Origin: Rhynchopus sp. YZ270_cl-10
Taxonomy: Eukaryota > Euglenozoa > Diplonemea > Diplonemida > Diplonemidae
NCBI GenBank assembly: GCA_964035575.1
Contig: OZ037908.1
Coordinates: 372,001 to 436,000 of the forward strand
Direction: 5' to 3'
Length of the DNA: 64,000 nucleotides
Made by a program: the position numbers and the translations under genes. Below, one piece after another: positions 40,708 through 52,118 of the stretch (position 1 is its first letter; each line of letters opens with the position of its first letter). Under the pieces are notes generated by a model. It saw only the letters and a program-made list of their open reading frames with translations, was not told the origin of the DNA and searched no databases.

Positions 40708-41539
40708 GATTGGGTGGGGTGAGGAAGGACGCACGCTAGTTGGGGAGGAGTCGGACACGCGAGGGGTGCTTGCGAGATGTGTTTGTGGGATGTGTGGAGA
40801 GTGCCTGTGGCTCAGTGTTGCTTGGGTGGGTTGGTTTGGGTGGGTGGGTGGGAAGAGGAGACTGGTGTGGATGTGGGGTGCTGTGTGTGACGTGCCAACC
40901 GAGAGTCGTTCCTCGTCTCTCGCTCGCGCACAGCACCACACACCTCCTCTGCATGCTGTGGCGGTGGCGTGGTGCGACGTGTGTGGTGCCTGCAGCGGAG
41001 GTGTGTCGTTGCAGGCATGTGGCGGGGTTGGGTCAAGCGAGAGGTTGAATGTCGTGGACGTGAGGACTGTGCATTTGGGTGGTGTGCTGTGGAGAGGGGA
41101 GGGTAGAAGGACATTGCCCTGTGCTGTCGATGTTGCGCTCTTCTGAAGGTTGGGGTGTGCCTCCGCTGACATGGGAAGTGGGGTGGGGTGGGTGGCTTCA
41201 GAACAAGCCTGCCGCGGCAGGGCCTAGATCAGATCCCTCTGATGTAGTGTCTCTGGCCTTGTGTTTGAGATGGCGCTGTGTGAGCAGGCACGTCAGTGTT
41301 CTGAATCACTTTGCAGTGTCCCCCCCTGTGAGGGTTGTCCGCACCAGCTTCTCTGACACACATCTGGGAAGGATAGGGTGTGCAGTCATGCACCTCGTAC
41401 ATCCTTCCAGTGTCAGAGCAGGTTGTTGTCGACGTTTGTTTGGTTCAATGTGCGTATGAGAGGCATGGGATGGTGGTGCGTGGTGGATGTGCTGTTGGCC
41501 AGTTGTGGGGGTATGGTTGGGACCCTGGGTGCAGAGGGA
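40708..41539 (+). repeat. GC-rich direct repeat, copy 2
   Basis: Pairs with 37471-38332; the sequences part where copy 1 enters the CATGGTTG array. Confidence 0.9.
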
Positions 41540-42074
41540 GGGTGTATGGTTATGTAGGCTTTGTACACGTCGTGTTGGTACTTTACTTAGTGTTCTGAAG
41601 AGCGTAGAGGTTACACAGGGGTGGGCCGTTGTCTTGGGTGGTGGGAGTCTTCGGACATTCGTTAGTTGGGAAGATAAATTAGGGCCCTTACAGGCCCGCC
41701 AGAGGTGTGAGTCAGAGTCATTCTTGGTGGGTTTATGGTTAAAATTCTCATCATTGTAAAAAACCCCTCCCCAGAACGTGATACCAATACCCGCTATTTT
41801 TTTTTGGAAAATAGGAAAACATCTTTGTGTTTGTGAAAACGCTGCCATCTTTTAGGTTTTCAGCATTTTGAACCCGAACATTGCCCCTTTCTTTGAGATT
41901 ATGGACGAATATTAGTAAAGAAATTAACACATCGACATTTGTTCATTTTTCCGATTTGACCCAAACACTCTGGAATTTGCCCAAAAATGCAAATACCGGT
42001 GTATTTTCTGGGGTCAGACCGAGGGGATTAAGTATTCCTTACCACACCCGCGGGGGGAAGAATTTCCTCCCGTG

Positions 42075-42158
42075 GGCTGCAGGGTACTTTTGTGCTTTCA
42101 TCCGGATGGCTGGCATCCTACGTGGGCCAGTCGTAGGAGGTGCCTGCATTAATAACTA
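42075..42158 (+). repeat. Eta repeat copy 3
   Basis: GGCTGCAGGGTACTTTTGTG to TGCCTGCATTAATAACT. Confidence 0.75.
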
Positions 42159-42519
42159 TTCGTGTTGTGATCAAAAATTCATCAAAATTTGGCCAAAAAT
42201 CGTGATACCCACATGTCAACCTTGTAGGTGGCATGACATGATTTATACCATGGTTTATAGTCAGTCTGAGTCAGACTGATTTTTGTGCCAGGGCCGAGGA
42301 TCGGACACCTCTCGCACTGAGAGAGTAGTGCAGTGCAACTTAAAAAAAATACCCACGTTATGTACTGCAACAAGCAAAAAAAATACCTTGGAAAAACAAC
42401 CCGAACGTCTCCACCTGCACCTCTACTGGCAGCAGAAGCACCGTATACCACTCCAAGGACAACCACACCCGCAACACGCCTCCAATAGCTGGCCACTTTG
42501 AGAACATCCGATGCAGGCC

Positions 42520-42629
42520 CAGTGTTGGCAGGTTTAATACAAGGGTGTTTAAAACAGGTGTACTAAACTGTACTAAACTTGTATTAAACTTGTGCTAAAC
42601 TTTTGGGGCGCTGTACTAAACCAACACTG
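42520..42629. mobile_element. hAT-like MITE, short copy, exact 8-bp target duplication
   Basis: 110 bp, CAGTGTTGGCAGGTTTAATA to GTACTAAACCAACACTG. TGCAGGCC is duplicated at 42512-42519 and 42630-42637. Only two GTACTAAACT-type units are present, against about a dozen in 18267-18465. Confidence 0.9.
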
Positions 42630-42897
42630 TGCAGGCCCCCCCATACTATTCAAACAGTACTCCAAACAACACAGTACCACACCCCTGCCCTCGGAAACAC
42701 CACCCCCCACTACCCCTTTCCGAGACCCCTAGGGTTTGACTGTGATTTGCTAGCTGTGGATGTGCTCAAACAGATGAGCGACCCATATGAGTGAATCTGC
42801 TGCCATCAGTCTTTTAAAAAAAAACCATTCGTTAGTGTTCCGTTGTAGATAGTCCTCAGCATCGCATTACCACTAAGCCCTTTGCATACATCTTCGT

Positions 42898-43711
42898 TCA
42901 CGTATGACATTGCTCTGTCCTCCAATGCAAGGGGAAAAGTTTGCCTGATTGTCGTCTATCAGATTTGTCCAGCTGAGAAAACACGATGTCAACCCGTACT
43001 GTACAATGGGCTGCAGGATGAGCAAGGATGCCACTGGCACCAGATCCGGCCAAGCACCTCACCCTTCTCTCCCAGTAGGATGCGGTGTCCGTGAACTTCT
43101 GGAGCTCTTTGGCTCCCATATCTCCAGGGTCTTCTTGGCGTCCCCTCGAAACGCAGGGAAGGCCGTTACGATCTCCTCAAGTGGGAGTGTCGTTGCATCT
43201 CTTCCAGCCGCCTTCTTCACTTCCACCTTAGATGGGTGGAAGTGAAGACACATCATCTCGGCAATACTGCGGCTCGAGGTTGTTTTCCCACAAATTTGCA
43301 AGTTCCCTTTTGAGAATGTCGTTGCCAGCGTTCATTGTTTGTTGACTTTTTTCAGGTTGTGCATGAGAACTCCTTTCGGTGGGTCAGATGCCAGCTTAAA
43401 CTGATGCTCGGCGGGGGGCAAAGCTTCGTGAGCTGAAGTGATTGCGTCATGTGTCTGTTTCGTGTGGTTTTAATGCAGCCTTGGAAAGGGTAACAATGAC
43501 TGTGGTTTGTTCTGAAGCAGCATCTCCGCGTAACTTTGTACTCCCTTCTTTTTTTGACATATGCTCGAGAACGCTGAACAGCGAACCCCACCTCGTGTCT
43601 TGAATACATTTCGGCTGTTCTGGTCACATCCTCCTGCACCGCCACACACACATCTGTAGCTGCGTTGTTGGTCCTCAGCTGTGAACGTAAAGCTGTTAGG
43701 TCACCTGTCAC
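42898..43711 (-). pseudogene. Unrecognised coding-like remnants
   Basis: Minus-strand frames 43059-43301 (KAAGRDATTLPLEEIVTAF) and 43352-43711 (TGDLTALRSQLRTNNAATDV, then basic) have protein-like composition, in different frames. They lie between inverted GTCAGTCTGAGTCAG motifs (42260, 43816). Probably parts of a decayed DNA element; no family recognised. Confidence 0.3.
43215..43247. other. 13-bp perfect stem hairpin
   Basis: CTTCACTTCCACC and GGTGGAAGTGAAG around TTAGATG. Confidence 0.85.
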
Positions 43712-43782
43712 CCAGTTGCACTCCGCCCACGCCCAACAGTTTCCCCTGGAAAACTAGTGGGTTTTCTCCCGCACTTCTCTCG

Positions 43783-44169
43783 TTATGACGAAAAGTGCGA
43801 GAGGAATGTGAGAGAGTCAGACTGACTCAGACTGACTACAAACCAATGATATCCATGATACATAGAACATAAGAGCGTGTGGATCCACGAGTTACCTTGA
43901 GCACCCTTGCTGCAAGCGCTATGCTGGTCATTAAGATCTGCACCGCCCATATGTGCGGTGCAGGCGTCGATTTCGACAGGTTTCTTAAGTTTGGTTGTTG
44001 CAATTGTTGCACCCTTAAGATGTCTCGTAACCAGCATGTGCCCAGAAATGGAGAGCACTATGCATTCGTACTTCGTTTCTGATAGAGGTAGGAAGCACGG
44101 CGGTGCGAAGAAAAAAATATCCACGTATGGTGGTCTGTGTAGGTAGTGCAGCTGCACTAACCTAATCAA
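43783..44169 (-). pseudogene. piggyBac-like transposase fragment
   Basis: AHMGGADLNDQ matches the conserved MGGVDLxDQ motif at the third catalytic Asp of piggyBac transposases. It is followed by a hydrophobic helix (TLLCSMYHGYHWFVVSL) in the place of the family's LL..I..NA segment. Catalytic motifs farther upstream are not seen in this frame. Confidence 0.5.
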
Positions 44170-44739
44170 AATTGCTCGATTTTGGCTTTATTTGAAAGAT
44201 CGGCGTCAATTCTTACGACATGTAAAAAAAAAATGTTTGCACTATTTTTGAATGAAGTCACTCGTCAGGGGGTGATTTTGGGGGTGAGCGCCAAAAAGTC
44301 GTTTTCCTAGGGGTGACCCACCTCATACAACATTTTCACGAAAGTTGTCGATTCTTGCTTTAGTTGAAAGATCGAGCAAAGTCCTTGTCACATTAAAAAA
44401 AAATGTTTTTACGAAAATGAGTAGAACCCCTCTTACCAACGTGCGGCATTCGTGGCACTTGCCATGGCCAAACGGTTTTATGGTTTTGGTACCACTGACG
44501 GCATACGTTGGGGGGATTCTGGTGTGAGAATGTTCTCGATTTGTAATATTTGAAGGATTCCAATCAGTCGCCACAAAATCTTTTCAAAGAAAAGAAAGTC
44601 GAACAAAAAGAACCCCGTTCAAATATTGGCGCCATTAGCAAAGTCACATATGTGGCTCCTGGACTGATAGGGTTAACATTCTGGTCTTCTTTGAGACCTC
44701 AGCCACACCGCCTTGGCCCTTTACAACTATCTTGTTTTA

Positions 44740-44996
44740 AACACTGCCAATGTTTCAGCAGAGTTGTGAAGGACTTGGCTTTGTGCAGAGAAGACTATCC
44801 AAAGACCTCCCGCTCGACTCGCGAAGTGGAGGCAAGCGACCACTGGCCCGGTGCGAGTAAGGATACACAAGTCTGCAAGCAGCACCCTAAAGTGGGGGGT
44901 CAGGAAGAGAACCAAAGTTGTTTGCAAGGGGTGCGGTGTACACCTCTGTGTGGACTGTTTTTTGTTTTTTTTGAAAACAGAACAGGGAAAAAGTGA
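44740..44996 (+). pseudogene. piggyBac-like C-terminal Cys-rich domain fragment
   Basis: GVRKRTKVVCKGCGVHLCVD followed by CF (frame from 44851) fits the Cys-rich C-terminus of piggyBac transposases. It is on the opposite strand to the fragment at 43783-44169, so this is either an inversion or two insertions. ACTGATAGGGTTAAC at about 44661 has a TTAA beside GGG, as at a piggyBac terminus. Confidence 0.5.
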
Positions 44997-45095
44997 GTTT
45001 TCGATTATTGTACTGTATGTGTTAAAAAGGGTGTACTGGTGAGACATGTGTTTAAAGTTGCAACATTTTGGACTTTTTTTGGTCGATTTTTTTCT

Positions 45096-45160
45096 GTCAC
45101 CTCATGAAATGAAGGAGGAAATAGAAACAAAGCATTTTGAACACACTTTGTGGTTCTGGA
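45096..45160 (+). repeat. Epsilon repeat, truncated copy 3
   Basis: GAAGGAGGAAATAGAAACAA to CACACTTTGTGGTTCTGG. Confidence 0.7.
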
Positions 45161-45309
45161 GAATTTATTTAACCATCACTTTTTTTTCAAAAAAGTGTAT
45201 CGATGGTGCCAAAATTTGTACCGTTTTGGTCCTTAGCATTTAGGAAAAAACAGGTGTAATTGTGATCGGTTGTGCTCGGCTATGTGTACTTGTGTCAGAA
45301 TTGTTTACC

Positions 45310-46195
45310 TCAGGTATTTCGTGTCAATTAAATCAAGGCCACACTCGCAAGGAGCAGCCACAGTCAGTGCCCCCAATACACATTTGTACCCACAACCTCA
45401 CCGTCCATCTTGGCTTCACAAACTTTACCTGAAAGACCATTTTCAGGTCAATCAGTATTGTACCCTTGATCATGATGGTCCTAAAGCTGCTGAAAATAAC
45501 AAGAGCGGCTAAAGGAGAGGGCTCCCGGCCGCAAGCCAATAGGCACTGCGTGTATTGGTTGGTGTGCTTGAGAAGTGATTGTATCATCATTTACCGCAGG
45601 AGCCACGAGGTAGAGGTAACGTTTAATCCTCAGGATAACCTTCGTAGAACTTCAGGAGGCGTCACAAGCGTGTTGCGATTTCCCCTGGATGCAATTTAAC
45701 GTCCAGCCCAGACGTGTGCTGATATCAGTGTCCCGAAGGTAATTCGTGCTAATCAAATCAAAGCCGTACTTACAAAGTTTAGCCACAAACTACGCCCCCT
45801 GCCTCATCAATTGCCAAGCCTGTGTTTATGGTGGTGTGACGACGTTTTGTCTGAGATTCCAACTTTCGGAAAATCAGTGCGTCTGTGACCATCTAACAGT
45901 TGTGGCAGCAGCCGGCTAGGGTTGGTGTGCTTTAGAATTGCTGCGAGGATCTTAAGCGGTCCTTGCGACCCCCAACTCGCTGAAGAGGAGGTGGCGTCAC
46001 TCACCTGGGTCCATCATCATGCCAAGGGCTCTAGTCTTGGCATTCCGGAGCTGCTGCCCCTACTTTCCATCCTCGGGTAAACCGTCATAGGACTTCAGGA
46101 GGCTTCGCACTCATCGGCTCGGTGTCAATGGCATGATTTCCCCCGGAAGAGCAATTTAACGTCCAGCCCAGGACGTGTGTGTCTGAAACAGGTGT
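45310..46195 (+). repeat. LTR-like direct repeat region, left side of the fossil block
   Basis: 45341-45715 is a close copy of 50067-50460. A more diverged copy follows at 45735-46195. Each ends in a zeta motif (GCAATTTAACGTCCAGCCCA). Confidence 0.65.
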
Positions 46196-46264
46196 GGGTA
46201 GTTCCTAAGCGCGGAATTTGCCCATCGCATTGGTGCTTAAGTCACAGCAGATGACCCCGAGGGG

Positions 46265-47540
46265 TCACTTCTGTGAGGGGGCGGGGTTGAAAAAGCATTT
46301 AATGCTGGGCTGTCCGGGTGTCCCGTGGCATGGCTTGCAACATCCAAGCAACGTTTTGTTCTGTAGCTCGCACGCGCCGCAATGTGTGAGTCGGTGTGAA
46401 TCGCAGAAGTCCATCACGACATCAAGGCCGTCGCTCTCGTGTGCCGCCCCATACAGCACGTTTCCGCTGGTGTGCGCGCCTTCCTGCACGGCTCGCATCT
46501 TGCCTTGTTGTGGGTGCGGTATGCAAGGGTCTTTCTTGGCATGAGCGGGCACCAGACAGGGGGGCGCGCTCCCTGCATGCTTTCATTGTTCAGCACTCTG
46601 TCCCGATGTGACGTAGGTTCGGACTTCCAACACCGGGTAGTGCGCCTGTGGGCTGAAGCGCGCTGCCCAAGCCAGCCGCGGCCCGTAAAGGATGGAGTGC
46701 GGCTAGGTGCTGTCTGGCACAAGGTTCGCATGCGGACCGCTTCGACCTTTGGGCTCAGGATTACTCGCTTGCTCATGCCCGCCACCACTGTGCGCCTAAA
46801 GCCGTGAGGCTTGTCACCCCTCTGTTGTGGTGGGTGCAGTTCGCGAATCGATGCCTAGCAGGCTGGCAGAATGTCCCAACATCGCCTTGGGACATTCTGG
46901 GACATCCTTGGGACATAGGGAGAAGGCCTTCGCAAGAGCGCTTTGATGAAAAGCTGAGAACTCCGCTCTGGCCGCGTTCAAGGGGGTGCTTTTCTCGCTT
47001 TCGACGATGTCCATTGCCCTGTTGCTGAGCGCGTCCGCGTCCTTGTTGTGCGTTAGGAGTACATGATCGAGTGCGGGCTCAGCCTGGGGCGTATGTTTAG
47101 CAGGTTAGGCTCTCAGGTAGAGGGGGCGCAAGGGCGTCTTTGCATTGCGCAGTGCCCCGTAGCTGGTTGCACACCACTTGTGAGTCGCCTCGGATGAGGA
47201 TCGGTGCAATCTCGGAGGTAGGCGATGAGCTTGAGACCGTTGCAAACACCTTCGTATTCAGCAATGTTGTTGGTCTGTGCCAACGGGAGGGATGACTGCT
47301 TCAGCAAGTTTGACCCCGTCCCGATAGACTGCCGCACCTGCGCCTGCACGCGCGAAATGGAGCCGTTCTGGCGTGAGCCGCCGTCGTAATACATGACAAG
47401 ACCTGGGTGTGCAGGCAAGTAGTCGCCAGCCACGTGGTCGCATGCGGAGGCTGCGAAAGGCGTGACGCGTCGGTTTCTGAGCTCCGGTAGTGACATGCCC
47501 GTTGTCAGCTCAAAGTGTGGCCAGCGCAATCATGCTGATC
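46265..47540 (-). mobile_element. Retroelement-type fossil with RNase H-like remnant
   Basis: A minus-strand RNase H-like signature is visible: MYYDGGSRQNG near 47390, TNNIAEYEG near 47265 and HNKDADALSNRA near 47040, in the order expected of that fold. A Cys-rich tail lies at 46265-46552. It lies between the direct repeats at 45341-45715 and 50067-50460. It is broken, with several breaks, and looks old. LTR-type or tyrosine-recombinase-type retroelement cannot be settled, and an RNase H-bearing LINE is not excluded. Confidence 0.55.
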
Positions 47541-48182
47541 GCATGTTCGGATCCTGGTGGCCCATTCAAGGCCACGGGCTATTCAATGAGCACGTGCCAC
47601 TGGGCCTCGGTGTGTCCCATTGGGCTACTCTCCCATCTGCTGCGTATGCACTCGTAGGGGATATCTGGGATGTTGGCACGTTGGGGATCAGGTGGGTATT
47701 GGAGAAGGCGGTGGTGTCGCGCCGTCTCTTCCTGCCGGTTGTCCTTCAGTTGCCGTGCCTTCACAACATCGAAGAAGTGTTGCAGCTTTCCCACTCTCTC
47801 GCATCTCTCGTGGAACCGCATGTGTACATGTAGGTACTTGTGGACTACTTGTGGGTACGCGTGCGTGTGCAAAATCGGTTTGCGCCGCGTACGGTACGCT
47901 ACTCTTTTCTTTCGCCACATCCTTCTTTCTCACTCCTCATTGGGTTCTACGAGCTCCCTCCAGAGGTACCCCTAACTCGCCCCGTACTGATTTTCGGGTT
48001 TTTCTCTCTTAATAAAGTGGGTGGGAAACGCTTGTGCATGCTGTTGTTCGTAATCTATTCCATTCCGGGCCTCAATATTATTTCTGGATCAGATCGCTCT
48101 AAGCTTTCAAATAAAGCCGGTGTCGATTTGAAAAATATTACTCCGAGGGGCGAGTGGGTGTTTTCGAGTTTTTTGCCTGTAA

Positions 48183-48760
48183 AAACCCTCTGCTACCGTG
48201 TGTTTCTACAGGCAAAACTTGGCCTTCTTTACCTTACACGACGTTGACCAAAACCAAGAACCTGTCCATTTCAGCAAATTGACCCCACCACACAACGGAC
48301 GGATTCCGAAAATGCAAATGCCGGTGTTTTTGGGCACTTTCCTGTTTTCAGCATCAGGGGAGAGAAAATCTGGGTTGTAGGATTTGCCTTGGCCCTCTTT
48401 ACCCTACATGGATTTTGACCAAAACCAAGAACTTGGCCATTTCGTCAAATTGACCCCACCACAGCGCGGACGGATTCCGGAAATGCCAACCGCGGTATGT
48501 TTTGGGGCTGAAAACCCACTGTTTTTTCAGGGAAACTTTTGCTTCCCAAATGTCGAATTTTCCGAATTTTCCGGAAAAGTTCCAGAATTAGCGAACAGCC
48601 TGACATGGGGTCCTTGGGCACCATCCCCAGGAGGACTCTGTTGGAGAACAAACAGCCCAAAAGGCTAGTCACCAAGGGCAATGGACTCTGGTGCTAATTC
48701 GGGGCCAGGGCCAGGGACCCGGAGACCCCCGATTTGCAGGTACCCTTGGCTCCCTCCGTC
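48183..48760 (+). repeat. TTGACCCCACCAC repeat, tandem units
   Basis: Two units of about 180 bp: GACCAAAACCAAGAAC, CCATTTCG.CAAATTGACCC, GGATTCCG.AAATGCNAA. A parallel set lies in 62290-62780 with nearly the same internal order. Confidence 0.75.
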
Positions 48761-49073
48761 AAATGGTGGGGTCACAGCATGCAACACAGTTCGCAGATAC
48801 CACGTCCACTTTGCACGTTTCCTTCAGAAGTCAAGTACTCATCATAGTTTACACACAAAACCTGAAAATGGCCTGTAAAAACTGATACATGCATTTTAGG
48901 TCAAAAATACTCAGTTCTCAGCGTAAAGAGACCCCATCACAGCACGCACAGACTCTGGAGCACCGAAATCAATTTGTTTGTTTTGTTTTTTGTGGGTAAA
49001 AATCAGGGTACTAGCTTGGTTTTGGAAAAAAAGTGCCAAATATGGGTCAAAAAATTTTTAGAAGGGGTTTTGG

Positions 49074-49654
49074 CAGTGTTTTTTCTAGGATTCGGGGTTT
49101 TTGGCTGACGGGGGTGCACAGGGCAAAAAAGTGCATTTTTTTATTTTCGCGGTCGAAACAAAAGAAACAGCGGTCATGGCACCCAAAGGTTCCTGGCGAA
49201 GCCACAGTACGCAACATTTCTCAAAAATGTTGACATAAAATGGCACTATCGTTGGTAATCAACGTCAGTTTCCGTAATTTTTACTTCCATATTTTTTGCT
49301 AAAACGAAAGTTTCTGGCGAAGCCACGGTACGCAACGTTTCAAAAAATTGCGCTTAAAATTGCAGATTTTTACTGCCAAACAAAGAAGAGCTCCACTTAC
49401 AGCACCTGGGACGCAAAACAGTTATGTTTGCATCTACGGAAACGCCGACTCCCCTTACTTCCTGGTGAGGCTCGCGAGAGCATGATGGGGACGGTGAAGG
49501 GGGGCAGAGTGGTAGGGGTGAGTCACGCACCCCCTACCACTCTGCCCCCCGCCCCCAGGGGGGGCACTAGGGGGTGCGTGCACCCCCTTGAAATCTCAAA
49601 AAAGTCTGACGGGGGTGCGCGCGCACCCCCGCACCCCCTCTAGAAAAAACACTG
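49074..49654. mobile_element. hAT-like non-autonomous element, 581 bp
   Basis: Perfect 15-bp ends CAGTGTTTTTTCTAG and CTAGAAAAAACACTG. GTTTTGG lies on both sides (49067-49073, 49655-49661; 7 exact of an expected 8). Inside are two CCAC(A/G)GTACGCAAC motifs and a 20-bp perfect hairpin. Confidence 0.8.
49499..49550. other. Perfect 20-bp stem hairpin
   Basis: GGGGGGCAGAGTGGTAGGGG (49499-49518) and its exact complement at 49531-49550, with a 12-base loop. Confidence 0.9.
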
Positions 49655-50066
49655 GTTTTGGGCCTTGAGGGCTTGTCTGGAATTTTTCGGGTTTCCGAGC
49701 TCTACCCTCACTGTAGTGGGGTCATTTCGGAAAAATGGACAAGTTCTTGACTGATGCAAATTTTGGTCACTACCACTAATGAGTTGCTCACAACGTTAAA
49801 TGGAACTGTCCACTTTAACCGCCCCCTCGAAATTCAAAAAGGGGACCCGACTGGGGTTCGACAACCCGTGTGGAACCAGAGCTTGCGTCGCCGATGAAGG
49901 GTGAGGCATTTGCACTTTCAACTTTTCTTTTTGCGGAGCAAAAAGAAAATGTAAAATGGTGCCGCAGGCTCAACAACTAGGGTGTAAAAATGTAGCTTTT
50001 TGCACCACATATCCTTTTTGCGGAGCAAAAAAAAAATAATGAAAAACGGCGCCGGCGGCAAAACGC

Positions 50067-50460
50067 TCGCAAGGATCAGCCACAGTCAGCGCCCCCAATA
50101 CACATTTGTACCCACAACCTCACCGTCCATCTTGGCTTTACAAACTTTACCTTAGAGACCATTTTCCGGTCAATCAGCATTGTAGTCGCCCTTGATCGAT
50201 GGTCCTAAAGCTGCTGAAAATAACAAGAGCGGCTAAAGGAGAGGGCCCCCGGCCGCAAGCCAATGTGCACTACGTGTATTGGTTGGTGTGCTTGAGAAGT
50301 GATTGCATCATCATTTACCGTAGGAGGCACGTGGTAGGAACGTAGTGAAGACAACGTACTACGAACGGACCTTGCGATGCACTAACTTTTACTCCTCAGG
50401 ATAACCTTCATAGAACTTCAGGAGGCGTCACAAGCACGTTGCGATTTCCCCTGGATGCAA
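50067..50460 (+). repeat. LTR-like direct repeat, right side
   Basis: CTCGCAAGGATCAGCCACAG through CACGTTGCGATTTCCCCTGG, matching 45341-45695 with few differences. Confidence 0.75.
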
Positions 50461-50759
50461 TACGCGTGTTGTAGACTGACCGTGTGCCTAACATAGGTAT
50501 AGGTATGGGTCAGGTCAGGTCAGGTCAGGGCTCGTGGGACCGCGAGATTCCAACTTTCGGAAAATCAGTGCGCCTGTACTCAGGTAGCTACCGTACGTGC
50601 TACCGGCGAGGTCTCTTCCAATCTGTACCCCAGTTTCCCACTGGGACTCCAGCAGGTCCCTCCACACATGTCTTCAGCACCTCGGGCTATGCTGCGTGCG
50701 CACGCGTGCGCAGCGAATTCTGAAAAAAGTGCGCACGGCAGTACGTACGGCAGTGCTTG

Positions 50760-51250
50760 TTGTAGGATGAGAAAATATCCGCCAAAACCCCCGAGACTTT
50801 GGCCCTTTGGGGCACCTGTTGTACTCCGCCTGCGGCGTCAACCGACGTGCGACGTCGATCATCTCCTGACACCTCTCAGAAGAGGTGTCCAAGGTTGTAG
50901 AACAACCATGAGACAATCGCGCGATCAGCTTCGTGGGCACGTCATTGTTCTCCACACATCCGGTGACAACCTCTTTCCCCCTTTGCGGAGGTCTTCGCCT
51001 TCTGCTGCTCCGGTGCTGTTCCCCAACTCCTCGAGCCACTGTGTGTGCAGTGCTGTCCTTCTTCGGTGGTCTCAGGTCGCAGGAGACGAAGGGTATTCTG
51101 AGACAGGGCGTGGATCTTCTGCCAGACGGCTCCGTGCGTGTGACGTTCACTCACGCCAAGCAGCGCCAGGCGTGCAACAGGCATGGTGAGTTTCTTGTCC
51201 CACGTGAATTCCTCTTCCGTTTTGTGGAGAGGAGGGTGGGATGCGTTTCT
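50760..51250 (+). mobile_element. Tyrosine-recombinase-like fossil (DIRS/Crypton type)
   Basis: The + strand near 51050-51200 encodes LSFFGGLRSQE and SVRVTFTHAKQR, which fit the first catalytic Arg region and the following Lys-bearing strand of tyrosine recombinases. It is broken. A zeta repeat copy follows at 51445-51540. Whether it belongs with the RNase H-like fossil (opposite strand) is unknown. Confidence 0.45.
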
Positions 51251-51444
51251 CGCCTTTCTCGAAGTGCGCTTTAATCCGGGATAACCCCCGCCGCATAGGG
51301 CCTGGTACAGTACAACAAAGGGCAACGTATAGGACCCAGGCTTCCTACGTTGAATAAGGGCCGTGCGCAAATACGTGCGCACTAAAATTGTACTACGCGT
51401 TCGTACCGCCGTGCGCACGCAGCATAGACCCAGGGTAGCATGCC

Positions 51445-51540
51445 CAGCACCTTTTACCCTCAGGTAGACCTTCATAGAGTTTCAGGAGGAGTGCCACATA
51501 AGACCCCGGATGCAATTTAACGTCCAGCCCAGGACGTGTG
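51445..51540 (+). repeat. Zeta repeat copy
   Basis: CCAGCACCTTTTACCCTCAG, then CCTTCATAGAGTTTCAGGAG, then GGATGCAATTTAACGTCCAG. Confidence 0.75.
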
Positions 51541-52118
51541 TACTTGTGTGTACGTAGACTGAACGTGTGCCTCACATAGGCACAGGTGCGGATAGCAGGT
51601 GCACGTCTGTTTGGGTAAAACAGTACATTTTAATTGAAAGATTTGCTCAAAATCTTTTAATTGTGACCAGGTACGATCAAAAAGTCGAAAAATTCTCACT
51701 TCACTGGTTAGCGAGAGTGAAAACCCATTTTTTTTTGATAAAGCAACTGGTTGTCAATTCTAAAAAGATTGAGGGCAGCGCTGCGGGCAAACAAAACGGA
51801 TTGAAAAAGACAGAGGCGTTGCTTGGTTTCTTTGGGTACTCAATTAACCACAACAACCGTACTTCAGTTTAACACAATTTTTTCACCTTTTTGTTTTCCG
51901 GCTTTGAGCGCACAAACAAAAGACCCGATCTTTCTTTTTGGGCTCAGACTGATAGGGTTGAAACATAGCATGTTAAAATGACACGAAAAAGCATGGTGCG
52001 TGTTACATTGCATGCTATCATGCCATGCCGTGATATCCTTTTGTGAGTTTGTCAAAGAATTCCCACCAAAATTCATAACAAAAGCATGTCGCATGAAATG
52101 CTTATCACGTCACGTACC

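Noticed and set aside
37398-41459. Several 100-200 residue frames in the GC-rich block
   Set aside because: Overlapping frames on both strands, Thr/His/Pro-rich on one strand and Gly/Val/Trp-rich on the other, as expected from skewed composition.
49850-49875. tRNA T-arm-like GGGGTTCGACAACCC
   Set aside because: No acceptor, D or anticodon arms could be placed upstream.
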